Below are positions 1 through 7,779 of a stretch of DNA of 8,540 nucleotides, piece by piece (within the stretch, counting starts at the first letter, position 1; each line of letters opens with the position of its first letter). Where the stretch lies: contig CALAGB010000146.1 of assembly GCA_937891245.1 (NCBI GenBank), forward strand, positions 1 to 8,540. The letters run 5' to 3'. The position numbers and the translations under genes were made by a program. The stretch is from an uncultured Thermomicrobiales bacterium. GTDB taxonomy: Bacteria; Chloroflexota; Chloroflexia; Thermomicrobiales; Thermomicrobiaceae. The notes beneath the pieces are model-generated. The model searched no databases. It was given only the letters and a program-made list of their open reading frames with translations, and had not been told where the DNA came from.

Positions 1-2750
1 CGATCATGGAGCTGCACAAGCGGTACGGCTGGTCGAAGTACATCGTGGTGGTGCCTTCGATCGCGATTCGCGAGGGCGTGAAAAAGTCGTTCGACATCAC
101 GGCCGAGCACTTTCAACAGTTCTACGGCACCAAGCCCCGCACGTTCATCTACAATTCGTCAAGGCTGCACGAGGTGGAGCGGTTCTCGTCCGACGCGGGG
201 GTGCAGGTGATGATCATCAACATCCAAGCATTCAACGCCACCGGCAAGGACGCTCGCCGAATCTACGAGGTCCTCGACGATTTCCAGTCCCGCAAGCCAA
301 TCGATGTGATCGCTGCCAATCGGCCGATCCTGATCATTGATGAACCGCAGAAAATCGAGGGTGACGCGAAGAAGCCGTCGAAATCGCTGGAGGCCCTTGG
401 AAAGTTTAATGCTCTGTTCGCCCTGCGATATTCGGCGACGCACAAGATAGAGAGGATCAAGGTGCATCGCCTTGACGCGGTGGATGCGTACAACCAAAAA
501 CTTGTCAAGAAAATTGCCGTGCGCGGCATCACGGTCAAACACTTAGCCGGCAGCAGTGCTTACCTCTACGTGGACGGCCTGGAGGTGGGCAAGGGCGCGG
601 ACTTCCCGAAAGCCCGCGTCGAGATCGAAGTGCAGACCGCTACAGGCATCAGACGCCAGGTCAAACGCCTGAGCCAGGGGATGAACCTGCACGACATCTC
701 CGGCGGTATCGAGGCATACAAGGGACTTTTCGTACGGGACGTGGATGCTAACCGTGACATCATCGAGCTCAGCAATGGTGACGTCATTAGTGCTGGTGAA
801 GTCACCGAGGACGTTGCCGAAGACCAGAAGCGCCGCATCCAGATTCGCGAGGTGATTCGCGCGCATTTGGACAAGGAGCGCGAGCTCTTCAGCCAGGGGA
901 TAAAGGTACTGTCGCTGTTCTTCATCGATGAAGTCGCGAAGTATCGCGACTACGATCGCGAGGACACGCTCGGCGAATATGCGCGAGTGTTCGAAGAGGA
1001 ATACCAGTCGGTACTGTCCGACGTCCTTAGCCAGCTCGACTTCGACGAGGGCGTAGAGGGATACCGCAAGTACGTCGAGTCGATCTCGGTCCGTAAGACC
1101 CATGAGGGTTATTTCTCCATCGACAAGAAGACCGGTCGTTCGATGGACGGGAATATCGCTAAGCGTGGCGATTTCGCAGGCCAATCGGATGATGTCGATG
1201 CCTACGATCTGATCCTCAAGGACAAGGAACGGTTATTGTCCTTCCGCGAGCCGGTGCGGTTCATCTGGTCACATTCGGCGCTGCGCGAGGGATGGGACAA
1301 CCCGAACGTGTTCGTCATGGGCATGCTGAAAAAGAGCGACAACACCACCACCCGGCGCCAAGAGATCGGCCGCGGTCTACGTTTGTCGGTGGACCAGCAA
1401 GGTGAGCGCATGGACAACCCCGTCACCGTGCACGACATCAATGAGCTGACGGTCGTTACCGACGAGTCCTACACGGATTTCATCATGGCGCTGCAGAAAG
1501 AGATCACCGAGTCGCTCTCGGCACGGCCCCGCAAGGCGAGCGAAGCGTACTTCGCCGACAAGCAGATCATCCTCGCTGACGGGTCGAAGAGTGTCGTCGA
1601 AGCTGAGGTGGCCAAGGCGCTGTACTTCCATCTCGTCAAGAACGACTACATCGACGAAGCCGGCTTCGTCACGCAGACCTACAAGGACGCTCGCGCCACG
1701 GGCACTCTGGTTGCGCCAACGTCGGAAGTCCTCAAACCGATCATCGACTCCGCCTGGCCGCTGGTCGATGCGCTCTACCTGGATGTGCCCAAGCCAGTCG
1801 ATGGGCGCAAGCCGAAGAGGATCCCGCTCAACGAGGCGAACTTCAAAAAGCGCGAGTTCCAGGAGCTGTGGGGACGCATCAACCACAAGGCGGTGTACCA
1901 GGTCGAATTCGACTCCGCCGAGCTGGTCGCCAACTGCGTCCGGGTGCTCGACACATCCCTGAACGTCACCGTCATGCAGTACGTCGTTGAAAAAGGCCAG
2001 CAGGTCGTCGGTCTCGAAGTAGAGCAGCTTGAAGCCGGTACCGGCTTCAAGGTATCGGAGACGAAAGTAGAGCACTCCGCCGTGTCAGCAGGATCGACCG
2101 TGAAATACGACCTGTTGGGCGAGATTGCAGAAAAGACGCAGCTCACCCGGCGCACCTGCGCTGCCATCCTCACCGGCGTGAACCCGGGCACGTTCGCGAA
2201 GTTCAAACAGAACCCGGAGCAGTTCATCACGGAGGCTGCGCGGCTTATCAATGAGCAGAAGGCCACGGCCATCATCGAGCACTTGACCTACGACCCTCTC
2301 GATGACCAGTACGACTCGTCGATCTTCACCGAGAATCAAACCGCCCAGGACCTATCCAAAGCGGGAGAGAAGCTGAAGAAGAGCGTCTACGAGTACGTCG
2401 TCACGGACTCGAAGGTGGAGCGGACGTTCGTCGAGAAGCTCGACGTCAGCAACGAAGTCGTCGTCTACTCCAAGCTGCCCCGAGGGTTTTCCATCCCCAC
2501 CCCAGTGGGCGACTACAACCCCGACTGGGCGATCGCGTTCCGCGACGACGCCACCCACATCAAGCACATCTACTTCGTCGCTGAAACGAAGGGCTCAATG
2601 TCTAGCTTGCAGCTCAAGACTGTTGAAGAAGCCAAGATCGAGTGCGCGAAGAAATTCTTCGCCTCCCTCAACGAAAAAGCGCACAGCGGCGCCGTCAAGT
2701 ACGACGTCGTCGACTCGTACGACTCCCTCCTCCAACTCGTAGGGGCGTGA
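1..2750 (+). CDS. res: Type III restriction endonuclease Res subunit, 5'-truncated by window edge
   Basis: This is the ATP-dependent translocase and nuclease subunit of a type III restriction-modification system, which acts in the cytoplasm with a Mod methylase and cuts unmodified DNA. The reading frame is open to the left edge, so the ATG at 6 is internal. Numbering from that ATG (914 residues), I see motif Ia (VVPSIAIREGV, about 15-25), the Walker B variant DEPQ at 112-115, S-A-T at 143-145, a late helicase motif (ALREGWDNP, 425-433) and motif VI (QEIGRGLR, 452-459). The C-terminus has a PD-ExK nuclease signature: P839-D840 followed by E860-T-K862. Family members have TGTGKT (Walker A) just before this point, so an estimated several tens of residues are missing. 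The mod gene usually lies directly upstream and is outside the window. The next gene starts at its stop. No frameshift or internal stop is seen, so the gene looks intact apart from the edge. Confidence 0.95.
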   Translation, partial: IMELHKRYGWSKYIVVVPSIAIREGVKKSFDITAEHFQQFYGTKPRTFIYNSSRLHEVERFSSDAGVQVMIINIQAFNATGKDARRIYEVLDDFQSRKPIDVIAANRPILIIDEPQKIEGDAKKPSKSLEALGKFNALFALRYSATHKIERIKVHRLDAVDAYNQKLVKKIAVRGITVKHLAGSSAYLYVDGLEVGKGADFPKARVEIEVQTATGIRRQVKRLSQGMNLHDISGGIEAYKGLFVRDVDANRDIIELSNGDVISAGEVTEDVAEDQKRRIQIREVIRAHLDKERELFSQGIKVLSLFFIDEVAKYRDYDREDTLGEYARVFEEEYQSVLSDVLSQLDFDEGVEGYRKYVESISVRKTHEGYFSIDKKTGRSMDGNIAKRGDFAGQSDDVDAYDLILKDKERLLSFREPVRFIWSHSALREGWDNPNVFVMGMLKKSDNTTTRRQEIGRGLRLSVDQQGERMDNPVTVHDINELTVVTDESYTDFIMALQKEITESLSARPRKASEAYFADKQIILADGSKSVVEAEVAKALYFHLVKNDYIDEAGFVTQTYKDARATGTLVAPTSEVLKPIIDSAWPLVDALYLDVPKPVDGRKPKRIPLNEANFKKREFQELWGRINHKAVYQVEFDSAELVANCVRVLDTSLNVTVMQYVVEKGQQVVGLEVEQLEAGTGFKVSETKVEHSAVSAGSTVKYDLLGEIAEKTQLTRRTCAAILTGVNPGTFAKFKQNPEQFITEAARLINEQKATAIIEHLTYDPLDDQYDSSIFTENQTAQDLSKAGEKLKKSVYEYVVTDSKVERTFVEKLDVSNEVVVYSKLPRGFSIPTPVGDYNPDWAIAFRDDATHIKHIYFVAETKGSMSSLQLKTVEEAKIECAKKFFASLNEKAHSGAVKYDVVDSYDSLLQLVGA

Positions 2751-3103
2751 TTGGAGTGGTGATCGAGCTGGACGTCAGTCAGTACTACGACCCCGTCGAC
2801 ATGCTCAGCCGTGACTTCCGTGACGCGATCGGCGAGAAAATCTACGATATGCGCACTGAGCGAATGCAAGATCGCTGTGACGAGTTCGGCTCGCTCCCTG
2901 ACAACGTCAGAGATGAATGGATTGGAAATATCGAATTACTCCATGAGAAGATAGGCGAATACGTTTACGTCCGGCGCCGTGCAAATGGATTCGACATCCG
3001 CTACGACGAACGCATACAGCCGCCAGAAAAGGGCCGGCGGAAGATCACGGACGTGTTGCCTCCGCGCGACGTGAGTGATCTGATGCCGAAGCCGTGGAGG
3101 TAG
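2747..3103 (+). CDS. Small hypothetical protein downstream of res
   Basis: I do not recognise this protein of about 118 residues. It is strongly charged, with many Asp/Glu and Arg/Lys, and has no signal peptide, membrane segment or familiar motif. The middle (DEWIGNIELLHEKIGEYVYV) could form a helix followed by a strand, and the tail is proline- and basic-rich. The start is uncertain. GTG 2747 overlaps the res stop as GTGA, which favours translational coupling. GTG 2756 has AGGGG (2741-2745) ten bases upstream, and GTG 2759 is a third option. The frame is open further upstream inside res, but that part reads as an Arg-rich shadow. Tight packing between res and the HEPN cassette suggests co-transcription and perhaps a defence-accessory role, but no function can be assigned. 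Confidence 0.7.
   Translation: MIGVVIELDVSQYYDPVDMLSRDFRDAIGEKIYDMRTERMQDRCDEFGSLPDNVRDEWIGNIELLHEKIGEYVYVRRRANGFDIRYDERIQPPEKGRRKITDVLPPRDVSDLMPKPWR
3096..3100 (+). promoter_or_regulatory. Strong Shine-Dalgarno (GGAGG)
   Basis: GGAGG lies eight bases before ATG 3109, at the very end of the preceding gene. It is one of the best ribosome binding sites in the window. It points to ATG 3109, not to the HEPN start at 3201, and is the main reason to consider the short ORF there real. Confidence 0.5.
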
Positions 3104-3108
3104 GTCGG

Positions 3109-3204
3109 ATGGTCTTCGAAATCAATATCTGGCCGTGTCCGCAAGGCGTACCTCGGCACGGTGCACGGGGTGTACCCGCGGGTCGAGTTGGCGGTACCGC
3201 ATGA
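3109..3204 (+). CDS. Possible 31-residue leader ORF coupled to the HEPN gene
   Basis: A short frame starts at ATG 3109 behind a strong GGAGG site. It encodes 31 residues beginning MVFEINIWPCPQG and turning Gly/Arg/Pro-rich. Its TGA (3202-3204) overlaps ATG 3201 of the HEPN gene as ATGA, the same junction type seen between the HEPN gene and gajA. Ribosomes loaded at 3096-3100 could therefore be handed to the HEPN start, which has only a weak site of its own. It could be a translational leader, a genuine micro-protein, or the displaced N-terminus of the HEPN protein after a frameshift. The peptide resembles no family I know. The case rests on the ribosome binding site and the overlap, not on protein similarity. 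Confidence 0.4.
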   Translation: MVFEINIWPCPQGVPRHGARGVPAGRVGGTA

Positions 3205-4445
3205 TCGAAGAATCGGCCGCTGTAGATGCCATTCCAACCGCGCGCTGCCTCATGATGTTCCCGTACTTGCGGATTGCTGCGCCGCTGCCCATTGGCCCGT
3301 GGCAGATCGAACCGGTAACGATCGAACGCCTCGAAGAAATCGGCGACGACATGTCGGTAACGATCCGCGCGGTACTCTCCCACCTGCTCTCCGCCGAAGG
3401 CAGCCCGCTTGAGTGCACGACCTTGCTCACGCGCAGGCGGGAATGCCCCGAGCTCGCAGATCCCAAACTGTCCACAGCAGAACGTCTCTCGGTCCAGGTC
3501 GCCGTTTCGTTTGCCATTGCGAGGGCAAATGCGCTCGACGACCACACTATCGATTGGGAGCATGGGCCAATCGCTACCGCCGAGGTCGACACGTTGCTAA
3601 TCGTTCCCGTGCCCGACGGTGTCGACGGCTTCGTCTCGCGCACCCGCGGCGGGCCCATCGCCCAGATCCTTGTTTCCGGCCAGCGGCTGAATGACAAGTC
3701 GTTTGTGCAGCTGCCTCCCGAAGGACTCACCAGCATTCCGGAACTCAGTCTCGACCCGGTGCTCGCCAACGCCATCTACGACGTCGAAATAACGACGAGG
3801 ACGGCGGACGCGCCCTGCGCGATACACAGAGTTACCTCAGCCGCGCTGCACTGGTATAGCCGTGCATGGGAGAACTCGCCATTACGAACTCTGCCCGACG
3901 CGCTCGTCCAGCTGAAGACAGCCCTCGAAGCTCTCTCACGTGAGTCGAACTCGTGGAAGGGATCGAAAAAGCTGGAGGCTCTATATCGCGCGGGCGGCCA
4001 AAATCTGTGGGCCGTGCGGCAACTGTGGAGTGCTGACGATCCGAAGCAGATCCGCGAGCACAATGGAGAGGACGTCGAAGTATCGGCGTTCAGGCACTGG
4101 TACCTGCATTTGGCAGACCTTCGAAATGCCATCGTGCACGACACCCTCGATCCAGACATGCAATACGCCGCCAGCGGATCGCCGTTCACCGGCAACATGT
4201 TCCGCGTCGCCGAGCGCGTTGCCAGGGAGCTGATATCGATCCAAATCGCGCGACTTGGGTTCCCAGCGGTGCTTCTAACGCCCACCGAACGACAGGCACT
4301 CAAGCTGCTAGCCGGGAGGAAATCTACCCGCGAAGCACCATCGACCTGCACGTGCAGCGGGAGCGCCGCGGTGGCAGCGTCGGTGGGTTGGCCGCGCAGC
4401 CGCAGCCGGTGTGCTGTGGCGACCGGGGAGGCAGCGCATCTATGA
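3201..4445 (+). CDS. Apea-like HEPN domain protein
   Basis: This protein of about 414 residues (from ATG 3201) has a C-terminal HEPN domain of the Apea-like type. The helical region ALVQLKTALEAL leads to HLADLRNAIVHD, whose R308-N-A-I-V-H313 fits the R-x4-6-H motif of HEPN RNases. HEPN domains often cleave RNA in defence and toxin systems. The N-terminal half is a less conserved mixed alpha/beta region, perhaps a sensor. ATG 3201 is chosen because it overlaps the TGA of a short upstream ORF and has better context than the in-frame GTG at 3135, whose first residues look non-coding. ATG 3252 or 3255 (MMFPYLRI) is also plausible. The TGA overlaps the gajA ATG (4442) as ATGA, so the two are probably coupled. 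The last 40 or so residues, rich in Ser, Arg, Ala and Cys, look unlike a folded domain and may be in the wrong frame (see findings). It may be an accessory effector for the downstream Gabija-like pair, or an independent toxin-like gene. Confidence 0.8.
   Translation: MIEESAAVDAIPTARCLMMFPYLRIAAPLPIGPWQIEPVTIERLEEIGDDMSVTIRAVLSHLLSAEGSPLECTTLLTRRRECPELADPKLSTAERLSVQVAVSFAIARANALDDHTIDWEHGPIATAEVDTLLIVPVPDGVDGFVSRTRGGPIAQILVSGQRLNDKSFVQLPPEGLTSIPELSLDPVLANAIYDVEITTRTADAPCAIHRVTSAALHWYSRAWENSPLRTLPDALVQLKTALEALSRESNSWKGSKKLEALYRAGGQNLWAVRQLWSADDPKQIREHNGEDVEVSAFRHWYLHLADLRNAIVHDTLDPDMQYAASGSPFTGNMFRVAERVARELISIQIARLGFPAVLLTPTERQALKLLAGRKSTREAPSTCTCSGSAAVAASVGWPRSRSRCAVATGEAAHL
4425..4431 (+). 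promoter_or_regulatory. Ribosome binding site for gajA (GGGGAGG)
   Basis: GGGGAGG ends ten bases before ATG 4442. Together with the family-typical N-terminus (MRIHELEISRFRGI), it fixes the gajA start at 4442 rather than at the in-frame GTG 4352, which would add 30 residues. Confidence 0.6.
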
Positions 4446-6139
4446 GAATCCACGAGCTCGAGATCAGCCGATTCAGGGGTATCCAACACCTGAAGTGGAC
4501 CAATATTCCAGATGGCGTCTTGGCACTTATTGGCCCAGGTGACAGCGGAAAAACGACGGTCTTGGAGGCACTGGCAGTCCTTTTCCATGCCTACTGGACG
4601 TTGAACCTCGGGGAAAACGACTTTTACGGGCACGGTACCGAAGAGCCTATTGAAATTGTTGGCACCATTGTCGATCCACCTCGACCGCTAATTGAGGATC
4701 GCCAATTTCTCCCCTATCTTCGGGGAGTGGACGGCGCCACTGGATACATTGTGGACGAGCCAGAGGATCACCTCCCTGCTCTGACTATCCGCTTCCGTAT
4801 GGGCTCTGATTTCGAGCCGACCTGGGAGGTTATTTGCGACCGGCACGATCAAGGTACTCGAATCTCGGGAGAGAAACGTCGCCAGTTTGGAGTCCGCCAG
4901 ATTAATGCGACTGGCGCTGACCTTCGCTGGGGGACCCGTTCCCCGCTGCGGACGGTTACCAATGCTGCCGACGAGGACCTGACTGAGAGCGTATTGCGTG
5001 ACGCTGCGAAGGCCGCGCGAGCGCAAGCTTCCGAAGGCCTTAAGGCACTAGGCTCAACGGTCAATCAAGTTGCCGAGGTCGCCCGATTGCTGCGCGCCGC
5101 GCGGGTCGGGAGCAACTACTCGGCAGAACTGGACGCCGACTTGGCTTCGCTATCGCGAGGCAGTGTGTCACTCCACGCGGATGATCTTCCCGTTGAACGC
5201 GCGGGCCTGGGGACCAGGCGCCTAGTGTCTGTCGCCGTTGAATCCCTCGCACAGTCCGGTGCCACGGTTCTGCTGTGCGACGAGCTTGAAATTGGCCTCG
5301 AGCCGCACCGTGTCAGACATCTCGTCAGATACCTGCAGTCTCGTGGCAAGCAGGTATTCCTCACCACGCACTCTCCAACCGTGCTCCGAGAACTCGGCGT
5401 CGACCAACTGAGGCTTCTCAGGCCAGGGCAAATTCCCGGAAGCCTCAACGCTCTCGCGCTCCGAGCCGACGAGTATCAGGGACCGGTGCGCACATTCGCG
5501 GATGCCTTTTTAGCGTCCAGAATTGCAGTCTGCGAGGGTCTAACGGAAGTCGGTTTCGTTCTGCAAGTGTGTGCGGATCTCGAAGCCAGTGATCCAGCGC
5601 GATTGAGCGTCGTGGAACCGATCCACGCAGTAGGCGACACCAATGTCGTGGGCTATGCCACGATGTTTGACGAGCTTGGTTTCGAAGCCGCCGTTGTGTG
5701 TGACAACGACACCAAGATACTTGATCTGACGCCGTTGCCTCCGTCGGTTACGACGCTCAGGTGCGACGTGGACTGTTCAATTGAGCAGCAAGTCCTCAAC
5801 AATGCGACCGGCGACGGGTGCGTCGAGGCGGTCGGCGTTGGCGTAGGTGCGCACGGAAAAGACGTTGTGCGAGCCCAACTTAGGACAGCCGGGATCACAG
5901 ACGACACGATACTTGACGCGCTGCTTACTGGTGACTCAGCGCAGCTCGCCGAAGCTCCCTCCCGTCAGGTTGCGATTGCGTCGAAGTCTAAACGTAGCCC
6001 GTGGTTCAAAAGTGTCGCCGGCGGTGAAACGCTAGCACGTATTGCCGCGGAGCCCCGACTTGTGACTCAGACACCTGGCCTGGTCGAATACATGAACAAA
6101 CTTCGCGATTGGTGCGCGCCTAATGCTGACGAAGCCTGA
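4442..6139 (+). CDS. gajA: GajA-like OLD-family ATPase/TOPRIM endonuclease (Gabija)
   Basis: A 565-residue protein with OLD-family architecture: an N-terminal ABC-type ATPase and a C-terminal TOPRIM nuclease. In Gabija, GajA is a DNA-nicking endonuclease regulated by nucleotides that works with GajB. Visible motifs are Walker A GPGDSGKT (31-38), a degenerate ABC signature G-L-G-T-R-R (255-260), Walker B LLCDELEIGLEP (D280, E281) and the switch histidine H310 in TTHSPT. The TOPRIM part has C-E-G-L-T-E (E365, E369), the acidic pair D421-N-D423, a later acidic residue E448 in CSIEQQ and a candidate conserved lysine K523 in SPWFKS. The region at about 100-250 would hold the insertion/dimerisation segment. 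Length is close to that of known GajA proteins. It overlaps the HEPN gene by 4 bp and gajB by 17 bp. By eye its codons seem slightly more AT-rich than those of res, which may hint at separate acquisition. All key residues look present, so it should be active. Without the helicase partner it would be called a generic OLD nuclease. Confidence 0.88.
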   Translation: MRIHELEISRFRGIQHLKWTNIPDGVLALIGPGDSGKTTVLEALAVLFHAYWTLNLGENDFYGHGTEEPIEIVGTIVDPPRPLIEDRQFLPYLRGVDGATGYIVDEPEDHLPALTIRFRMGSDFEPTWEVICDRHDQGTRISGEKRRQFGVRQINATGADLRWGTRSPLRTVTNAADEDLTESVLRDAAKAARAQASEGLKALGSTVNQVAEVARLLRAARVGSNYSAELDADLASLSRGSVSLHADDLPVERAGLGTRRLVSVAVESLAQSGATVLLCDELEIGLEPHRVRHLVRYLQSRGKQVFLTTHSPTVLRELGVDQLRLLRPGQIPGSLNALALRADEYQGPVRTFADAFLASRIAVCEGLTEVGFVLQVCADLEASDPARLSVVEPIHAVGDTNVVGYATMFDELGFEAAVVCDNDTKILDLTPLPPSVTTLRCDVDCSIEQQVLNNATGDGCVEAVGVGVGAHGKDVVRAQLRTAGITDDTILDALLTGDSAQLAEAPSRQVAIASKSKRSPWFKSVAGGETLARIAAEPRLVTQTPGLVEYMNKLRDWCAPNADEA

Positions 6140-7541
6140 GATCGATCTGACCGAGATTGGGACAGGATCGGTGACCGCTCCAGCAGGCCACGGGAAGACT
6201 GAAGTGATTGCGGCATCCGTTGCCGCCCACCCAAAACTGCGATTCTTAGTGTTGACTCACACAAATGCTGGCGTCGCTTCGCTACGAGATCGGATTGCTC
6301 GGTACGGGGCCACGGGCTATGCCCATGTCGAGACAATTTCAGCTCTTGCCCTGAGACTGGTCCGCGCGTTTCCAGTCGGGATCGGCTGGATCGAATCGAA
6401 GAATAAGATTGACTACGCGGCCGCCATCGCCGGAGCCGCTGCCGTCGTGGGTCGGCCCACCGTCTTGAGCGCCTTTGCCAGTACATATGACCACCTTGTC
6501 GTTGACGAGTATCAGGACTGCACCCGATCGCACCACGCCTTCATCGGACATATTGCGCGCTGCATCCCGACCGTGGTCCTCGGCGACCCGCTCCAAGCCA
6601 TATTTTCAATCGACCGAGCTGACCCGCTCGTCCCGTGGGGTGAGGTGATCAAGGCCTACCCGAGTCAGGGTGAGCTATCAACACCGCACCGTTGGACTGC
6701 TACCAATCCCGTCCTTGGCTCATGGCTTCAGTCAATCCGTGATCCGCTTCGCACGGGCGTTCACCCGATTCGCACGGACACCAACGTGGTCACGCATGTT
6801 CGCCTCGACCGCCCAGCCAGTCAGGGCGGGCTTTACCGCCTGTTGTCCCCCGGCACCAGCACAGTCATCATTGTCGGCAATAGCGCAAAGAACGCGGTGA
6901 TCCCGAAGATTGCCCAGATGCACGCCAAGCTGGGAGTATCCGTTCACGAGACTGCACAACAGAACGAAGTCGTGTCGCTGTGCGACGCATTGGCAGAGCC
7001 TGTGAATGCCGCCACGAGACTCGGTGCGACGACGGACTTCTTGGCCGGGTCCGCGTCAGGTGTTAAGGCCACTGCAGGCTTCGACACTGTGATGAGAAAC
7101 GTCAAGAAGTCTGGCAGCGTCGGAAGATCGGCCACGCCGTTCGCGCTGGCAGTTCGCAAGTTTATGGACCAGCCAATTCCAGCTGTACTCAATAATGTGA
7201 TCCAGTGTGTGCTTGATGCTCCAGGTTGCCGAATCTATCGCGGCGAGCAGCTCGCAATCGTTAGGAAGAGCCTGATCACCGCATCTGACTGGACAGATTT
7301 GCCGGAGGCCGCGCGCCAATTCATCGACCAGGCTGGACACGTTCGTCATCTTCGGGCCCGACCGCTGGAGGTCGGTAGCACGCTCCGAGTAAAGGGCCTC
7401 GAGTACGACCAAGTGATCCTCCTCGACCCATCGGAAGTTCCTTCCGCCGAGCACCTGTACGTGGCGCTCACCCGTGCCCGTCACCGGATTATCCTCGCAA
7501 CCGTGCCGGATCAAGGTCTCGGCAAGTGGTTTACGGGTTGA
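6123..7541 (+). CDS. gajB: GajB-like UvrD/Rep-family helicase (Gabija)
   Basis: A 472-residue superfamily 1 helicase-like protein, the expected partner of the OLD nuclease it overlaps by 17 bp. Known GajB proteins sense or process DNA ends and hydrolyse nucleotides as part of Gabija. Motifs in order: Walker A APAGHGKT (19-26), motif Ia THTNAG (45-50), motif II VDEYQD (127-132), motif III GDPLQAIF (154-161), TPHRW (187-191), a motif V-like V-K-G-L-E-Y-D (423-429) and motif VI YVALTRAR (446-453, with R451 or R453 as the likely arginine finger). At this length it is a compact UvrD core, much shorter than the roughly 700 residues of housekeeping UvrD, and matches the size of GajB. Start ATG 6123 has only a weak ribosome binding site, consistent with coupling to gajA; the P-loop follows at residue 19, as expected for the family. 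No disruption is seen. Confidence 0.88.
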   Translation: MLTKPEIDLTEIGTGSVTAPAGHGKTEVIAASVAAHPKLRFLVLTHTNAGVASLRDRIARYGATGYAHVETISALALRLVRAFPVGIGWIESKNKIDYAAAIAGAAAVVGRPTVLSAFASTYDHLVVDEYQDCTRSHHAFIGHIARCIPTVVLGDPLQAIFSIDRADPLVPWGEVIKAYPSQGELSTPHRWTATNPVLGSWLQSIRDPLRTGVHPIRTDTNVVTHVRLDRPASQGGLYRLLSPGTSTVIIVGNSAKNAVIPKIAQMHAKLGVSVHETAQQNEVVSLCDALAEPVNAATRLGATTDFLAGSASGVKATAGFDTVMRNVKKSGSVGRSATPFALAVRKFMDQPIPAVLNNVIQCVLDAPGCRIYRGEQLAIVRKSLITASDWTDLPEAARQFIDQAGHVRHLRARPLEVGSTLRVKGLEYDQVILLDPSEVPSAEHLYVALTRARHRIILATVPDQGLGKWFTG

Positions 7542-7582
7542 CTGCCCGCGGTTTCCGGCAGGTGGCTTCTGGACTAGCCACA

Positions 7583-7744
7583 ATGGCCGACCACCGCCCA
7601 GGTGAGCACCTCCTTGGGGCAAGAACGTCGTTACCGACCCCGACCTGGACGGAAAGCATCACGACCGTCATCGCGAATGCCCGGACAAAGATCCCGGTGC
7701 GCAAGCATGCGAGTATCATCGGCGCCGCCGACTACGTTACGTAG
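7583..7744 (+). CDS. Possible small ORF or gene remnant
   Basis: An open frame of 53 residues runs from ATG 7583, or 72 residues from GTG 7526 inside the end of gajB, to TAG 7742-7744. The second half (WTESITTVIANARTKIPVRK and on to GAADYVT) has a natural amino-acid mix and C/G-ending codons, so it may be coding. No good ribosome binding site precedes ATG 7583. I do not recognise a family. The stop codon sits inside the palindrome at 7730-7746, so this could be a short gene followed by a terminator-like hairpin, or the tail of a decayed gene. Confidence 0.25.
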   Translation: MADHRPGEHLLGARTSLPTPTWTESITTVIANARTKIPVRKHASIIGAADYVT

Positions 7745-7746
7745 TC
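7730..7746. repeat. Inverted repeat, 8-bp arms, 1-base centre
   Basis: GACTACGT-T-ACGTAGTC is a perfect inverted repeat around one central T. As RNA it would form a 7-bp stem with a 3-base loop. It includes the TAG that ends the small ORF before it. It could be an operator half of the tandem with 7755-7772 or part of a terminator without a T-run. Confidence 0.75.
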
Positions 7747-7754
7747 AGGCGAAA

Positions 7755-7772
7755 CGATGCGGCGCCGCATCG
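7755..7772. repeat. Perfect 18-bp palindrome
   Basis: CGATGCGGCGCCGCATCG reads the same on both strands over all 18 bases. It lies 8 bases after the previous inverted repeat and about 210 bases before the AAA+ ATPase gene. Options are a dimeric regulator site, a stem-loop terminator for the gajB operon, or a recombination-related site. Confidence 0.75.
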
Positions 7773-7779
7773 CGGGCGA

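Noticed and set aside
543..2075. Long minus-strand ORFs (213 and 232 residues) within res
   Set aside because: They mirror the well-supported res frame, which has ordered helicase motifs; shadows of a GC-rich gene.
3122..3775. 217-residue minus-strand ORF
   Set aside because: Ser/Arg-rich translation opposite the N-terminal half of the HEPN gene, no motif, no ribosome binding site that stands out.
4352..4441. Upstream GTG start that would add 30 residues to GajA
   Set aside because: GajA and OLD proteins start near MRIHELEI, and ATG 4442 has a GGGGAGG site and an ATGA overlap. The upstream frame is kept only as a frameshift observation.
3776..4633. 285-residue minus-strand ORF
   Set aside because: It lies opposite the HEPN and gajA genes, crosses their junction, and shows no family motif; it is a GC-driven shadow.
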